Shown here: piece by piece, positions 57,643-64,000 of the stretch
How positions within the stretch are numbered: the stretch's first letter is position 1
Layout: every line of letters begins with the position of its first letter
Source: Zoogloea sp021286885
GTDB taxonomy: Bacteria > Pseudomonadota > Gammaproteobacteria > Burkholderiales > Rhodocyclaceae
DNA length: 64,000 nt
Assembly (NCBI RefSeq): GCF_041915215.1
Contig: NZ_JAYSBV010000004.1
Strand: one strand, 5' to 3'
Notes under the pieces: model-generated
What the model was told of the DNA's origin: nothing
Databases searched by the model: none
Seen by the model: the letters and a program-made list of their open reading frames with translations, nothing else
Program-made: the position numbers and the translations under genes

Positions 57643-58698
57643 TCAAGGTCGTTCTTTAGGTACTTTTCCAGGCACTCGCGTGGACGCTGGCATATTCGCC
57701 CGAATATCCTGGGCATCCACCTCTTTCTCTGCGCTGACATCCAGCTTGCGCCCGCCCGGCAGACGCAGGGCCTCCTCCGCTTGCTTATTGAGCACAATGA
57801 TGCTGATACGTCGGTTGATGGGCGCATTCGGCTGGGCAGCATCCAGGGGGAAAGTGTCCGAAAGGCCCACCACACGCACCATCTTGCCTTCGGCCAAGCC
57901 CCCGGCGACCAATTCCCGGCGTGAAGCATTGGCCCGATTGGCTGACAGTTCCCAGTTCGAGAAGCCTCGCTCTCCCCCCGCATACTTGTTGGAATCGGTA
58001 TGCCCCGACAGGCTGATCCGGTTATCCACCCCGTTCAGGGTCTTGCCGATCAGGCGCAGCAACTCCTGGGTATAGGGCTTGAGACTGGAACTGGAGCTGT
58101 CAAACATGGGCCGGTTCTGTTCATCCACAATCTGAATGCGCAGGCCTTCGCTGGTAATGTCGAGCAAGAGCTGGCTCTTGAACTGACGCAAACCCGGGCT
58201 GGCCTCAATGACGGCCTCAATCTGGCCCTTCAGATCTTCAAGCCGCGCCCGCTCCTTGCGCTCTTCCATCTTGCGTATTTCGGCGACCTTTGGGTCATCC
58301 AGATTGGACTTGCCCGGCTTCTCAACCACATCCAGCCCTGCAGCCTTGGGAGAGCCTTTGCCTGGCTCCAGATTGATGCTGCGTTTGCCCTCCACGTCCC
58401 CCTTCTTGACCTGCCCATGGGACTTGGTCAGATCCTGACCGCCCCCCGCAATAGGGTTGGTGGCATCCCCTGCCCCACTCCCACCGCTCATGGCGACCTT
58501 AAGCGGCGAATTGAAGAAATCGGCAATCCCCTGCAAATCCCCCTGGGCCGTGGAACCCAGCAACCACATCAACAAAAAGAAGGCCATCATGGCCGTCACA
58601 AAGTCGGCATAGGCAATCTTCCAGGCACCACCGTGGGCGCCACCGCCACCCTTCTTGATCTTTTTGACGACGATTGGCTGTTGGCTGTCATCGCTCAT
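57643..58698 (-). CDS. motB: Flagellar stator protein MotB
   Basis: The 351-residue protein has one transmembrane helix with the proton-binding Asp32 (AYADFVTAMMAFFLLMWLLG). A plug/linker and an OmpA-like peptidoglycan-binding domain follow (GKTLNGVDNRISLSGHTDSN; NWELSANRANASRRELVAGG). It is complete, unlike motD. It lies 34 bp behind motA and 41 bp before the MCP-like gene. Confidence 0.96.
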   Translation of the reverse strand: MSDDSQQPIVVKKIKKGGGGAHGGAWKIAYADFVTAMMAFFLLMWLLGSTAQGDLQGIADFFNSPLKVAMSGGSGAGDATNPIAGGGQDLTKSHGQVKKGDVEGKRSINLEPGKGSPKAAGLDVVEKPGKSNLDDPKVAEIRKMEERKERARLEDLKGQIEAVIEASPGLRQFKSQLLLDITSEGLRIQIVDEQNRPMFDSSSSSLKPYTQELLRLIGKTLNGVDNRISLSGHTDSNKYAGGERGFSNWELSANRANASRRELVAGGLAEGKMVRVVGLSDTFPLDAAQPNAPINRRISIIVLNKQAEEALRLPGGRKLDVSAEKEVDAQDIRANMPASTRVPGKVPKERP

Positions 58699-58732
58699 GG
58701 CCGCCCTCGCTTGGTCTGGTGCTCAAGGGCAC

Positions 58733-59584
58733 TTATTTGCGGCTCTTGATGGCTTCTTCCAGCTCGGCAAAGCTGGGACGATCCGTGGAGTACAGCACCT
58801 TGCGCCCGAACTCCACCGCCACCTGAGGTGCGTAGCCATTCATGCTCGCCAGCAGCACGGACTTCATGCACTGGTAGATCTTGCCGCTTTCCTCCACCTT
58901 CTGTTCCAACTGGCCGGCCACCGGGGCCACAAAACCATAGGAAATGAGAATCCCCAGGAAAGTCCCCACCAGCGCCCCCCCGATCATTTTGCCGAGCACG
59001 GCGGGCGGCTGGCCTACAGAACCCATCACGTTCACCACCCCCATCACTGCCACCACGATACCGAAGGCGGGCACCCCATCCGCCACCTTGGAGACCACAT
59101 GCACCGGGGTATGGGCCTCGTGGTGGTGGGTTTCGATTTCGATATCCATCAGGTTCTCGATCTCGAAGGCATTGAGATTGCCCCCAACCATCATGCGCAG
59201 GTAATCGCACAGAAAATCCACCGCGTGGTGATCCGCCGTAAAGGCGGGATATTTGGACAGAATCGGACTGCCATCCGGGTTTTCAATGTCCCCCTCGATG
59301 GACATCAAGCCCTCCTTGCGCACCTTGGCCAGGATTTCATACAGCATGCACAGCACATCCATGTAATAAGCCTTCGAATAGGGCGAAGGCTTGAAGATGC
59401 CGGGCAAGGCCGCTACCGTTCCCTTGATCGCCTTGATCCCGTTGCCAGCCACAAAGCCCCCGATGGTCAGCCCCAGGATTGCGATGTATTCCGTGGGCAC
59501 CCACAAGGCGGCCAGACTGCCGTGCACTGCATACGTGCCTAAGGACGACGCCAGAATGATGACGTAACCGATGATCAAAAACAT
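58733..59584 (-). CDS. motA: Flagellar stator protein MotA
   Basis: The 283-residue protein shows the MotA layout: two N-terminal membrane helices (MFLIIGYVIILASSLGTYAV; YIAILGLTIGGFVAGNGIKA), a cytoplasmic loop with charged residues, and two C-terminal helices (VPAFGIVVAVMGVVNVMGSV; MIGGALVGTFLGILISYGFV). Together with MotB it forms the H+-driven stator. It is the first gene of its unit, with a sigma-28-like promoter upstream. Confidence 0.96.
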   Translation of the reverse strand: MFLIIGYVIILASSLGTYAVHGSLAALWVPTEYIAILGLTIGGFVAGNGIKAIKGTVAALPGIFKPSPYSKAYYMDVLCMLYEILAKVRKEGLMSIEGDIENPDGSPILSKYPAFTADHHAVDFLCDYLRMMVGGNLNAFEIENLMDIEIETHHHEAHTPVHVVSKVADGVPAFGIVVAVMGVVNVMGSVGQPPAVLGKMIGGALVGTFLGILISYGFVAPVAGQLEQKVEESGKIYQCMKSVLLASMNGYAPQVAVEFGRKVLYSTDRPSFAELEEAIKSRK

Positions 59585-59647
59585 TGCCTTAACCTCGCAT
59601 CAAACCGGGCCCCAAGGGAGCCCGTAAGCTCATCCAGCTTTCCGGGC

Positions 59648-59675
59648 ATATCGGCCCAGGCAGGCGCCAACTTGA
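59648..59675 (-). promoter_or_regulatory. Sigma-28-like promoter before motA
   Basis: On the minus strand TCAA-N16-GCCGATAT resembles the FliA consensus with a spacer one base longer than usual. It lies about 65 bp upstream of motA, after the flhC terminator. Confidence 0.55.
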
Positions 59676-59719
59676 GCCCCATCAACAAAAGCTGTTGCCC
59701 CCCGGAGCTGTTTTTCAGG

Positions 59720-59750
59720 CAAAAAAATGCCGCCCTGGACAACGGGCGGC
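59720..59750 (-). terminator. Rho-independent terminator after flhC
   Basis: GCCGCCC-N8-GGGCGGC followed by ATTTTTTTG on the minus strand. It separates flhDC from motAB. Confidence 0.92.
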
Positions 59751-59790
59751 AAAAGCTCACTGGCTGGCGATCACGGAAAAACAATTCAGT

Positions 59791-60333
59791 TCAGGAGGCC
59801 TCGGTTTCCTCCGGCTGGGCCTTGCGGGTCTTGCCGGCCCGGGACGGGACATGGCACAGACCGCAAACATAGCGCTGGGTCGGCTCAAAGGCATGGGTCA
59901 CAAAAGAGCCCCCACAGCAGGTGCAACGGGATGCCTGCAAAAGCTTGGCCTCCATAAAGCGAATCAGGGTCCAGGCACGGGTCAGACTCAGCACCGGCTC
60001 CATTTCAAAGGAGGTCACGTGCTCGAGATACAGACGATAGGCCTGCACAATCGCATCCAGACCTGCTTGGCCGGCGTTTTCCTTCACAAAGCGGTGAAAG
60101 GCCAGAAACAGGGATGCGTGAATATTCGGCTGCCAGGACATGAACCAATCGGTGGAAAACGGCAGCATGCCCTTGGGGGGAGAAACACCCTTCACTTCCT
60201 TATAGAGCTTGAGGAGACGCTCCCGGCTCAGGGTGGTTTCAACCTCCAGCATTTGCATCCGCGCACCAAGCCGGATCAGCTCCACCGCCTTCTGGATGTC
60301 CTGGGCTTCCAGCAAAACACTCTTGTTACGCAT
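59791..60333 (-). CDS. flhC: Flagellar master regulator FlhC
   Basis: The 180-residue protein starts at ATG 60333 after GGGAG. It has the FlhC core (KAVELIRLGARMQMLEVETT; LPFSTDWFMSWQPNIHASLF) and the C-terminal zinc site C-x2-C...C-x2-C (CTCCGG; YVCGLCHVP). With FlhD it forms the heterohexamer that activates class II flagellar promoters. flhD lies 52 bp upstream. Confidence 0.96.
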   Translation of the reverse strand: MRNKSVLLEAQDIQKAVELIRLGARMQMLEVETTLSRERLLKLYKEVKGVSPPKGMLPFSTDWFMSWQPNIHASLFLAFHRFVKENAGQAGLDAIVQAYRLYLEHVTSFEMEPVLSLTRAWTLIRFMEAKLLQASRCTCCGGSFVTHAFEPTQRYVCGLCHVPSRAGKTRKAQPEETEAS

Positions 60334-60385
60334 GATGCACTCCCGTGGAAAATTCAAACTGCAGAATTGAGGCTGAATTACCCGC

Positions 60386-60703
60386 TTAACTCAGGGTCGA
60401 CACGGGCTTACCGGCCGCCAGAATCGCAGCGTGCAGATGCGCGGTGCCCCGCTCCCGGCCGTGGGAGGACAGCAGATCCACCAGCATGTTGTCGTTGAAC
60501 CGGAACTGGCACAGCAGCATGTTGGTTCCCGCCATCCGCAGCACTTGGGCAGAGCTCAGCCCTTCCAGCACATTCGCCACATCTTCACTGATCCCCAAAC
60601 GGTAAATCGCCATCGGGCGGTCTTCACGCAGCATCTGTTGCGCCAGCATCAGATAAGCCAGGTTCAGTTCGCGGATTTCATTCTGGATATTGGTGGTGTT
60701 CAT
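60386..60703 (-). CDS. flhD: Flagellar master regulator FlhD
   Basis: The 105-residue protein starts at ATG 60703 after AGGAG (MNTTNIQNEIRELNLAYLML). It is typical FlhD (AQQMLREDRPMAIYRLGISE; LLCQFRFNDNMLVDLLSSHG). It dimerises and joins FlhC. It is the first gene of the flhDC unit, with a 200-bp control region upstream. Confidence 0.96.
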   Translation of the reverse strand: MNTTNIQNEIRELNLAYLMLAQQMLREDRPMAIYRLGISEDVANVLEGLSSAQVLRMAGTNMLLCQFRFNDNMLVDLLSSHGRERGTAHLHAAILAAGKPVSTLS

Positions 60704-60900
60704 CGCCGTTCTCCTCAGCACAGTGTTTGTTTCCATGCGGCAAATTCTGCCGATGTGCGGCAAGCTGCACCATCCGACGACTTCGGATTATCGCGTCAGG
60801 CCATTTACGCCTTACGACGTAAGAAAATTTCCTACACGCCACCCCATAAAATCGTAAGCCACGGTAAAGAAAGGGAAAAAACAGCCTTATTCCTACAATA
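60704..60900 (-). promoter_or_regulatory. flhDC control region with palindromes
   Basis: This AT-richer gap upstream of flhD holds a perfect palindrome CTTACGACGTAAG (60811-60823), an inverted repeat ATCCGA-N5-TCGGAT (60772-60788) and CGGCA-N5-TGCCG (60738-60752). Such sites could bind regulators of the flagellar master operon. No regulator can be named from sequence. Confidence 0.5.
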
Positions 60901-60929
60901 CAAAACAAAAGCCGGCAGTTTCTGCCGGC
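60901..60929 (-). terminator. Rho-independent terminator after the HDOD-GGDEF gene
   Basis: GCCGGCAG-aaa-CTGCCGGC with TTTTGTTTTG on the minus strand, 34 bases behind the stop of the upstream signalling gene. Confidence 0.92.
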
Positions 60930-60962
60930 ATGTGCGGAAATCCCCTGACGACTTTTCTGCGC

Positions 60963-62957
60963 TCAACTTGCCGGTAGCGGCGCAGCGCAGCCCTCCTGTT
61001 GGCTGGTTTCGGCACGATCGCGTCCCAATTCCTTGGCTCGGTAAAGCCCCTCATCCGCCCGTTTGATCAGCGCCGCCGGATCTTGCATGTCCCCCACGCG
61101 GCAGGCCACACCGATACTCAGACTCACCTTCATCTCCACCTCACCCGCACGCAGGCGAATACCGGCCACCGAACTGCGTACCCGCTCGGCACATACCAAG
61201 GCCGCCTTGAGGTCGGTATCTGCGCACAACACCAAAAACTCATCGCCCCCCATGCGGGCCAGCACATCCTGGGTGCGCAGGGCCGCCTTGATCCCCGCCG
61301 AGGCCTGGCGCAAGACCGTATCCCCAAAATCATGCCCATAGGTATCGTTGTAGTGCTTGAACTTATCCACATCGATCACCATCACCGACAAAGGCCGGCG
61401 GCTGCGCACTGAGGCCGACCACTCCTGCTGCAAGCGCTCCAGGGCGTAACGCCGGTTAGGAAAGCCCGTCAGCGCATCGGTCAGGGCGACCTCCTGCAGG
61501 CGCCGGTTGGAAACCGCCAGTTCCGACGCAAAATGCCGGATCTCGTCCCTATCCCGATCCAACTCCTGCTGCAGCCGGATAACCCGTTGCCCCGCCCGCA
61601 GCCGGGCTGCCAGCACCCGCCCCCGAATGGGCTTGTGCATGAAGTCATCCACCCCGTTCTCAAAAGCCTCAATCAGGCACTCTTCATCCTCCTGCCCGGT
61701 CATGATGATGATGTAAATCTCACGCCCGATCTTGGTCTGACGCAGCGCTCGACTGAGCTCCAGCCCCCCCATATGGGGCATCATCCAATCCACAATCATC
61801 ATCTGGGGACGAAACTCCAGGGCCGCCTGCATCCCCTCCAATCCATCCGCAGCCTCACGCACCTGATGTCCCACGCCCTCCAGCACACGGCGCACCAACA
61901 AGCGCGTTCCAGGGTCATCATCCACCACCACCACGCGCAAGGCTTGGCTGTGCTGGGGAATATTCAAGGACAAACGTTGGGCTGGCTGCGCCTGCACAGC
62001 TACCGGAGGCGGCGGAATAGACACCACAGGAGCCGTCTCTGGCACGGACCCTCCCCCCGCGAGGGGCAACAAGCTGACAGTCTCCAGTTCAAGCAACTGG
62101 CACCACTCCGTCCATTGCTCAAGCAATTCTGCACATAGATCGGTGAGCATCGCCGGCTCAATGGCCAGCACGGCCCCTGCCCCCAGCAGACGCCCCATCA
62201 GGCTCGGACGCTCCAACGCGCCTCCCAGGCACACATCCGCCACACAACGCGCCACATGGAGCACATGCACCAGCATGAATTCCCGGCTTCCCTGGGGATA
62301 ATGGGCCTCTTCCGGCGTTTCCGAAAAATAGACTGGCTCGCAGAACACCGGCGGCAGCCCCCAGTTTTCCAGCATGGAGCTGGTCAGCTCCCGATGCGTG
62401 ATCGCAAAAGCGCGCTGCTCCAACAAAAAGACCGAACCTTCGGGCGCCTCAGCCATTTGCTGTAACACCCCAGAGAACTCTTTCGGGTACAAGGTGGCCA
62501 GCGCCAACTCTCCAACCCGTGCGAGCAAACCCAACGAAAACGCCTCTTCCGGAGCAGCACAACGGATTTGCAGGGACAAGGCCTGCATGGCCAGGGCGTA
62601 TAAAACACAGTGGGACCAATAACGGGCATAGTCAAACCCCTGGCACGGCCCCTGCCCATGCTCTCCGATCAAAGAAAACCCCAGGGCCAAGGTACGCACA
62701 GCAGGCAGCCCAAGTACCAGCAAAGCATCGTGCACCGACCCGACCGGCCTTCTCCGTTGACGCGACAAGGCATTCGCCGCCTTGAGCAAACGCCCGACAA
62801 AGGCCGGATCCGCACGGGACAGCTTGCCCAGTTCAACCAGCGAAACATCCTCCTTCTGGATCAGGCGTATCAGGGCCAGCGCCACCCCCTTGGGCGAAGG
62901 CAGATCACCTGAAGCCTTCAAATGCTCAAACTGAGTCACGTCGATCCACGGAGCCAT
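60963..62957 (-). CDS. HDOD-REC-GGDEF signalling protein (putative diguanylate cyclase)
   Basis: The start chosen is ATG 62957 (MAPWIDVTQFEHLKASGDLP) behind GGGGAA; the frame is open further upstream but without a ribosome site. The 664-residue protein has an HDOD domain (about 15-220; SVHDALLVLGLPAVRTLALG), a receiver domain (about 340-460; phospho-Asp in IVDWMMPHMGG) and a GGDEF domain with intact MGGDEF, about 490-650. It probably makes c-di-GMP when phosphorylated. It has its own terminator and lies next to flhDC, a link between c-di-GMP and motility. Confidence 0.92.
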   Translation of the reverse strand: MAPWIDVTQFEHLKASGDLPSPKGVALALIRLIQKEDVSLVELGKLSRADPAFVGRLLKAANALSRQRRRPVGSVHDALLVLGLPAVRTLALGFSLIGEHGQGPCQGFDYARYWSHCVLYALAMQALSLQIRCAAPEEAFSLGLLARVGELALATLYPKEFSGVLQQMAEAPEGSVFLLEQRAFAITHRELTSSMLENWGLPPVFCEPVYFSETPEEAHYPQGSREFMLVHVLHVARCVADVCLGGALERPSLMGRLLGAGAVLAIEPAMLTDLCAELLEQWTEWCQLLELETVSLLPLAGGGSVPETAPVVSIPPPPVAVQAQPAQRLSLNIPQHSQALRVVVVDDDPGTRLLVRRVLEGVGHQVREAADGLEGMQAALEFRPQMMIVDWMMPHMGGLELSRALRQTKIGREIYIIIMTGQEDEECLIEAFENGVDDFMHKPIRGRVLAARLRAGQRVIRLQQELDRDRDEIRHFASELAVSNRRLQEVALTDALTGFPNRRYALERLQQEWSASVRSRRPLSVMVIDVDKFKHYNDTYGHDFGDTVLRQASAGIKAALRTQDVLARMGGDEFLVLCADTDLKAALVCAERVRSSVAGIRLRAGEVEMKVSLSIGVACRVGDMQDPAALIKRADEGLYRAKELGRDRAETSQQEGCAAPLPAS

Positions 62958-63112
62958 CACATTCCCCACCAGGGCGCACAAAGCTGTGCCATACAACACT
63001 ATCGGAAGACGAGCCGCCGGCTTTAACACCCCCCACCTCCGCCCACAGGAACCCCCTGTCCGGGGTAGGCTTGAATTAAAATGGCTCCAACATTCCTTGC
63101 AGGCCAAGCTCC

Positions 63113-63655
63113 ATGAATTTTTGCTCCCACTGCGGCGCGCCCGTCGTCACACGCATCCCCCCAGGCGACCACTTGCCCCGCCATGTCTGCGACAACTGCG
63201 GCAGCATTCACTACCAAAACCCCAAGGTGGTGGTGGGCGCCCTGGCCGTCTGGGAAGACCGTATCCTCATGTGCCGTCGCGCCATCGAACCACGCCACGG
63301 TTTCTGGACCCTACCGGCAGGCTTCATGGAAAACAACGAAAGCACCCCGGAAGGAGCCTGCCGCGAAACCCTCGAAGAAGCAGGTGCCCGCATCAGCCTG
63401 GAAGGCATGTTCAGCTACGTGGATATCCCCCGCATCAGCCAGATCCACATCATCTATCGCGCCCGCCTGCTGGATTTGAACTTTGCTGCCGGTGAAGAAT
63501 CTCTGGAGGTCAAGCTGGTGGACGAGAGTGAAATTCCTTGGGAGCACATCGCTTTCCACTCCATCGAATTCACCCTCCGCCGCTTCCTGGAAGACCGCAA
63601 ACGGGGCCACTTTGGCTTGCACACGACGCGCCTGGAACCGCGCAGCTACAGCTGA
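63113..63655 (+). CDS. Nudix hydrolase with N-terminal zinc ribbon
   Basis: The 180-residue protein has a zinc ribbon (Cys4, Cys7, Cys26, Cys29) and a complete Nudix box at residues 70-92 (G-x5-E-x7-RETLEEAG, beginning GFMENNE). The layout is that of NudC/YjhB-like pyrophosphatases acting on nucleoside diphosphate derivatives such as ADP-ribose or NADH. It is divergent from the HDOD-GGDEF gene with about 155 bp between the starts. The exact substrate cannot be read from sequence. Confidence 0.92.
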   Translation: MNFCSHCGAPVVTRIPPGDHLPRHVCDNCGSIHYQNPKVVVGALAVWEDRILMCRRAIEPRHGFWTLPAGFMENNESTPEGACRETLEEAGARISLEGMFSYVDIPRISQIHIIYRARLLDLNFAAGEESLEVKLVDESEIPWEHIAFHSIEFTLRRFLEDRKRGHFGLHTTRLEPRSYS

Positions 63656-63880
63656 ATTGCTCGTCAGTCATGGGATTTCGGTGCAGCTCCCAGCGGGCAC
63701 CGATTTCATGAACCCGCGCAATAAGCGAGATATCGGACGCTATGCGCACTCCGATAAACGGCTTGAGCCTTAAGCGTGAGCGGCATCGTGGGGGTGCCGC
63801 TAAACACCGAAACGAAACGCCCAGCCCAATGCATCAAAAAGTCATGCCAAACGCTTAAAAAAACTAAAAACCAAACGCAA
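63656..63880. other. Gap between the Nudix gene and the rRNA operon end
   Basis: No convincing gene was found. Short frames in this stretch lack ribosome sites and protein-like composition. The last part is AT-rich and runs into the rRNA operon terminator. Confidence 0.4.
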
Positions 63881-63914
63881 AAAACCCCACTGCCATTTGG
63901 CAGCGGGGTTTTGC
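63881..63914 (-). terminator. rRNA operon terminator
   Basis: On the minus strand AACCCCGCTGCC-N4-GGCAGTGGGGTT forms a long stem with one mismatch, followed by TTTTGCG. It lies just behind the 5S rRNA 3' end. Confidence 0.9.
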
Positions 63915-63922
63915 ATGGGGTA

Positions 63923-64000
63923 GCCTGACGATGACCTACTTTCACGCACGCGTGTGCACTATCATCGGCGCGGTCTCGTTTCACGGTCCTGTTCGGGATG
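63923..64000 (-). rRNA. rrf: 5S ribosomal RNA, 3' part (partial)
   Basis: The minus strand reads CATCCCGAACAGGACCGTGA from the window edge and then GCCGATGATAGTG...CGTGAAAGTAGGTCATCGTC, the conserved 3' two-thirds of bacterial 5S rRNA. The 5' part and the rest of the operon lie beyond 64000. The 3' end is placed by alignment to known 5S genes and may be off by one or two bases. Confidence 0.93.

Noticed and set aside
63483..63773. Small plus-strand frame overlapping the Nudix gene end
   Set aside because: Out-of-frame shadow with Arg/Ser/Trp-rich text and no ribosome site.

Overview
The window joins two things: about 29.2 kb of a transposable, Mu-like prophage of the BcepMu type (positions 1 to about 29,263; its left end with the transposase lies outside), and about 34.7 kb of a flagellar and chemotaxis gene cluster of a betaproteobacterium, ending in the 3' part of a 5S rRNA gene. 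A flhDC master regulator, two stator pairs, CheZ, CheV and a GC-rich genome fit a Rhodocyclales-like betaproteobacterium (Azospira/Dechloromonas type). The genus is an inference, not a proof.

Prophage, left to right: an incomplete leftward regulatory gene; a small gene; a BcepMu gp16-type regulator facing a GTG-started repressor across a palindromic operator; a four-gene cassette in which three neighbouring proteins share a VAGRDI[IV]N tag; lysis genes (holin-like protein, lytic transglycosylase, nested Rz/Rz1); a TraR-like zinc finger; packaging and head genes (DUF3486, TerL, DUF935 portal, gp30-like, gpG, protease/scaffold, capsid, DUF2190); a probable Acb2-type anti-CBASS protein; connector and contractile tail genes with a frameshifted E/E' chaperone; an antisense membrane-protein gene; tape measure, U, X, D, V, W, J, I, tail fibre and fibre assembly; a papain-like hydrolase; and a D12 adenine methylase next to the right end. 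Four copies of a TAAA-N4-[AT]TTAA motif stand at the starts of the lysis, head, tail and baseplate blocks and look like phage late promoters.

The prophage right end lies inside the host gene motD, leaving a stator protein without its peptidoglycan-binding domain. In the same operon (flhB-flhA-flhF-flhG-fliA-motC-motD, all minus strand) fliA carries an in-frame amber codon at codon 103, and the FlhG homologue lacks its Walker A motif but keeps the FlhF-activating DQAxxLR helix. The motility regulon of this isolate therefore looks damaged at two points, although a second complete motAB pair and intact flhDC are present.

Chemotaxis genes (minus strand) form two modules. One is cheV-cheV-cheY-cheZ-cheA. 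The other follows motAB: MCP-like gene, cheY, cheA, then cheW, two MCPs with almost identical signalling domains, cheR, cheD, cheB and a STAS gene. A further MCP with a C-terminal sensor domain has its own sigma-28-like promoter and terminator. Several FliA-type promoters can be read upstream of these units. flhD-flhC head the cluster, preceded by an HDOD-REC-GGDEF signalling gene, a divergent Nudix hydrolase and the end of an rRNA operon with its terminator.
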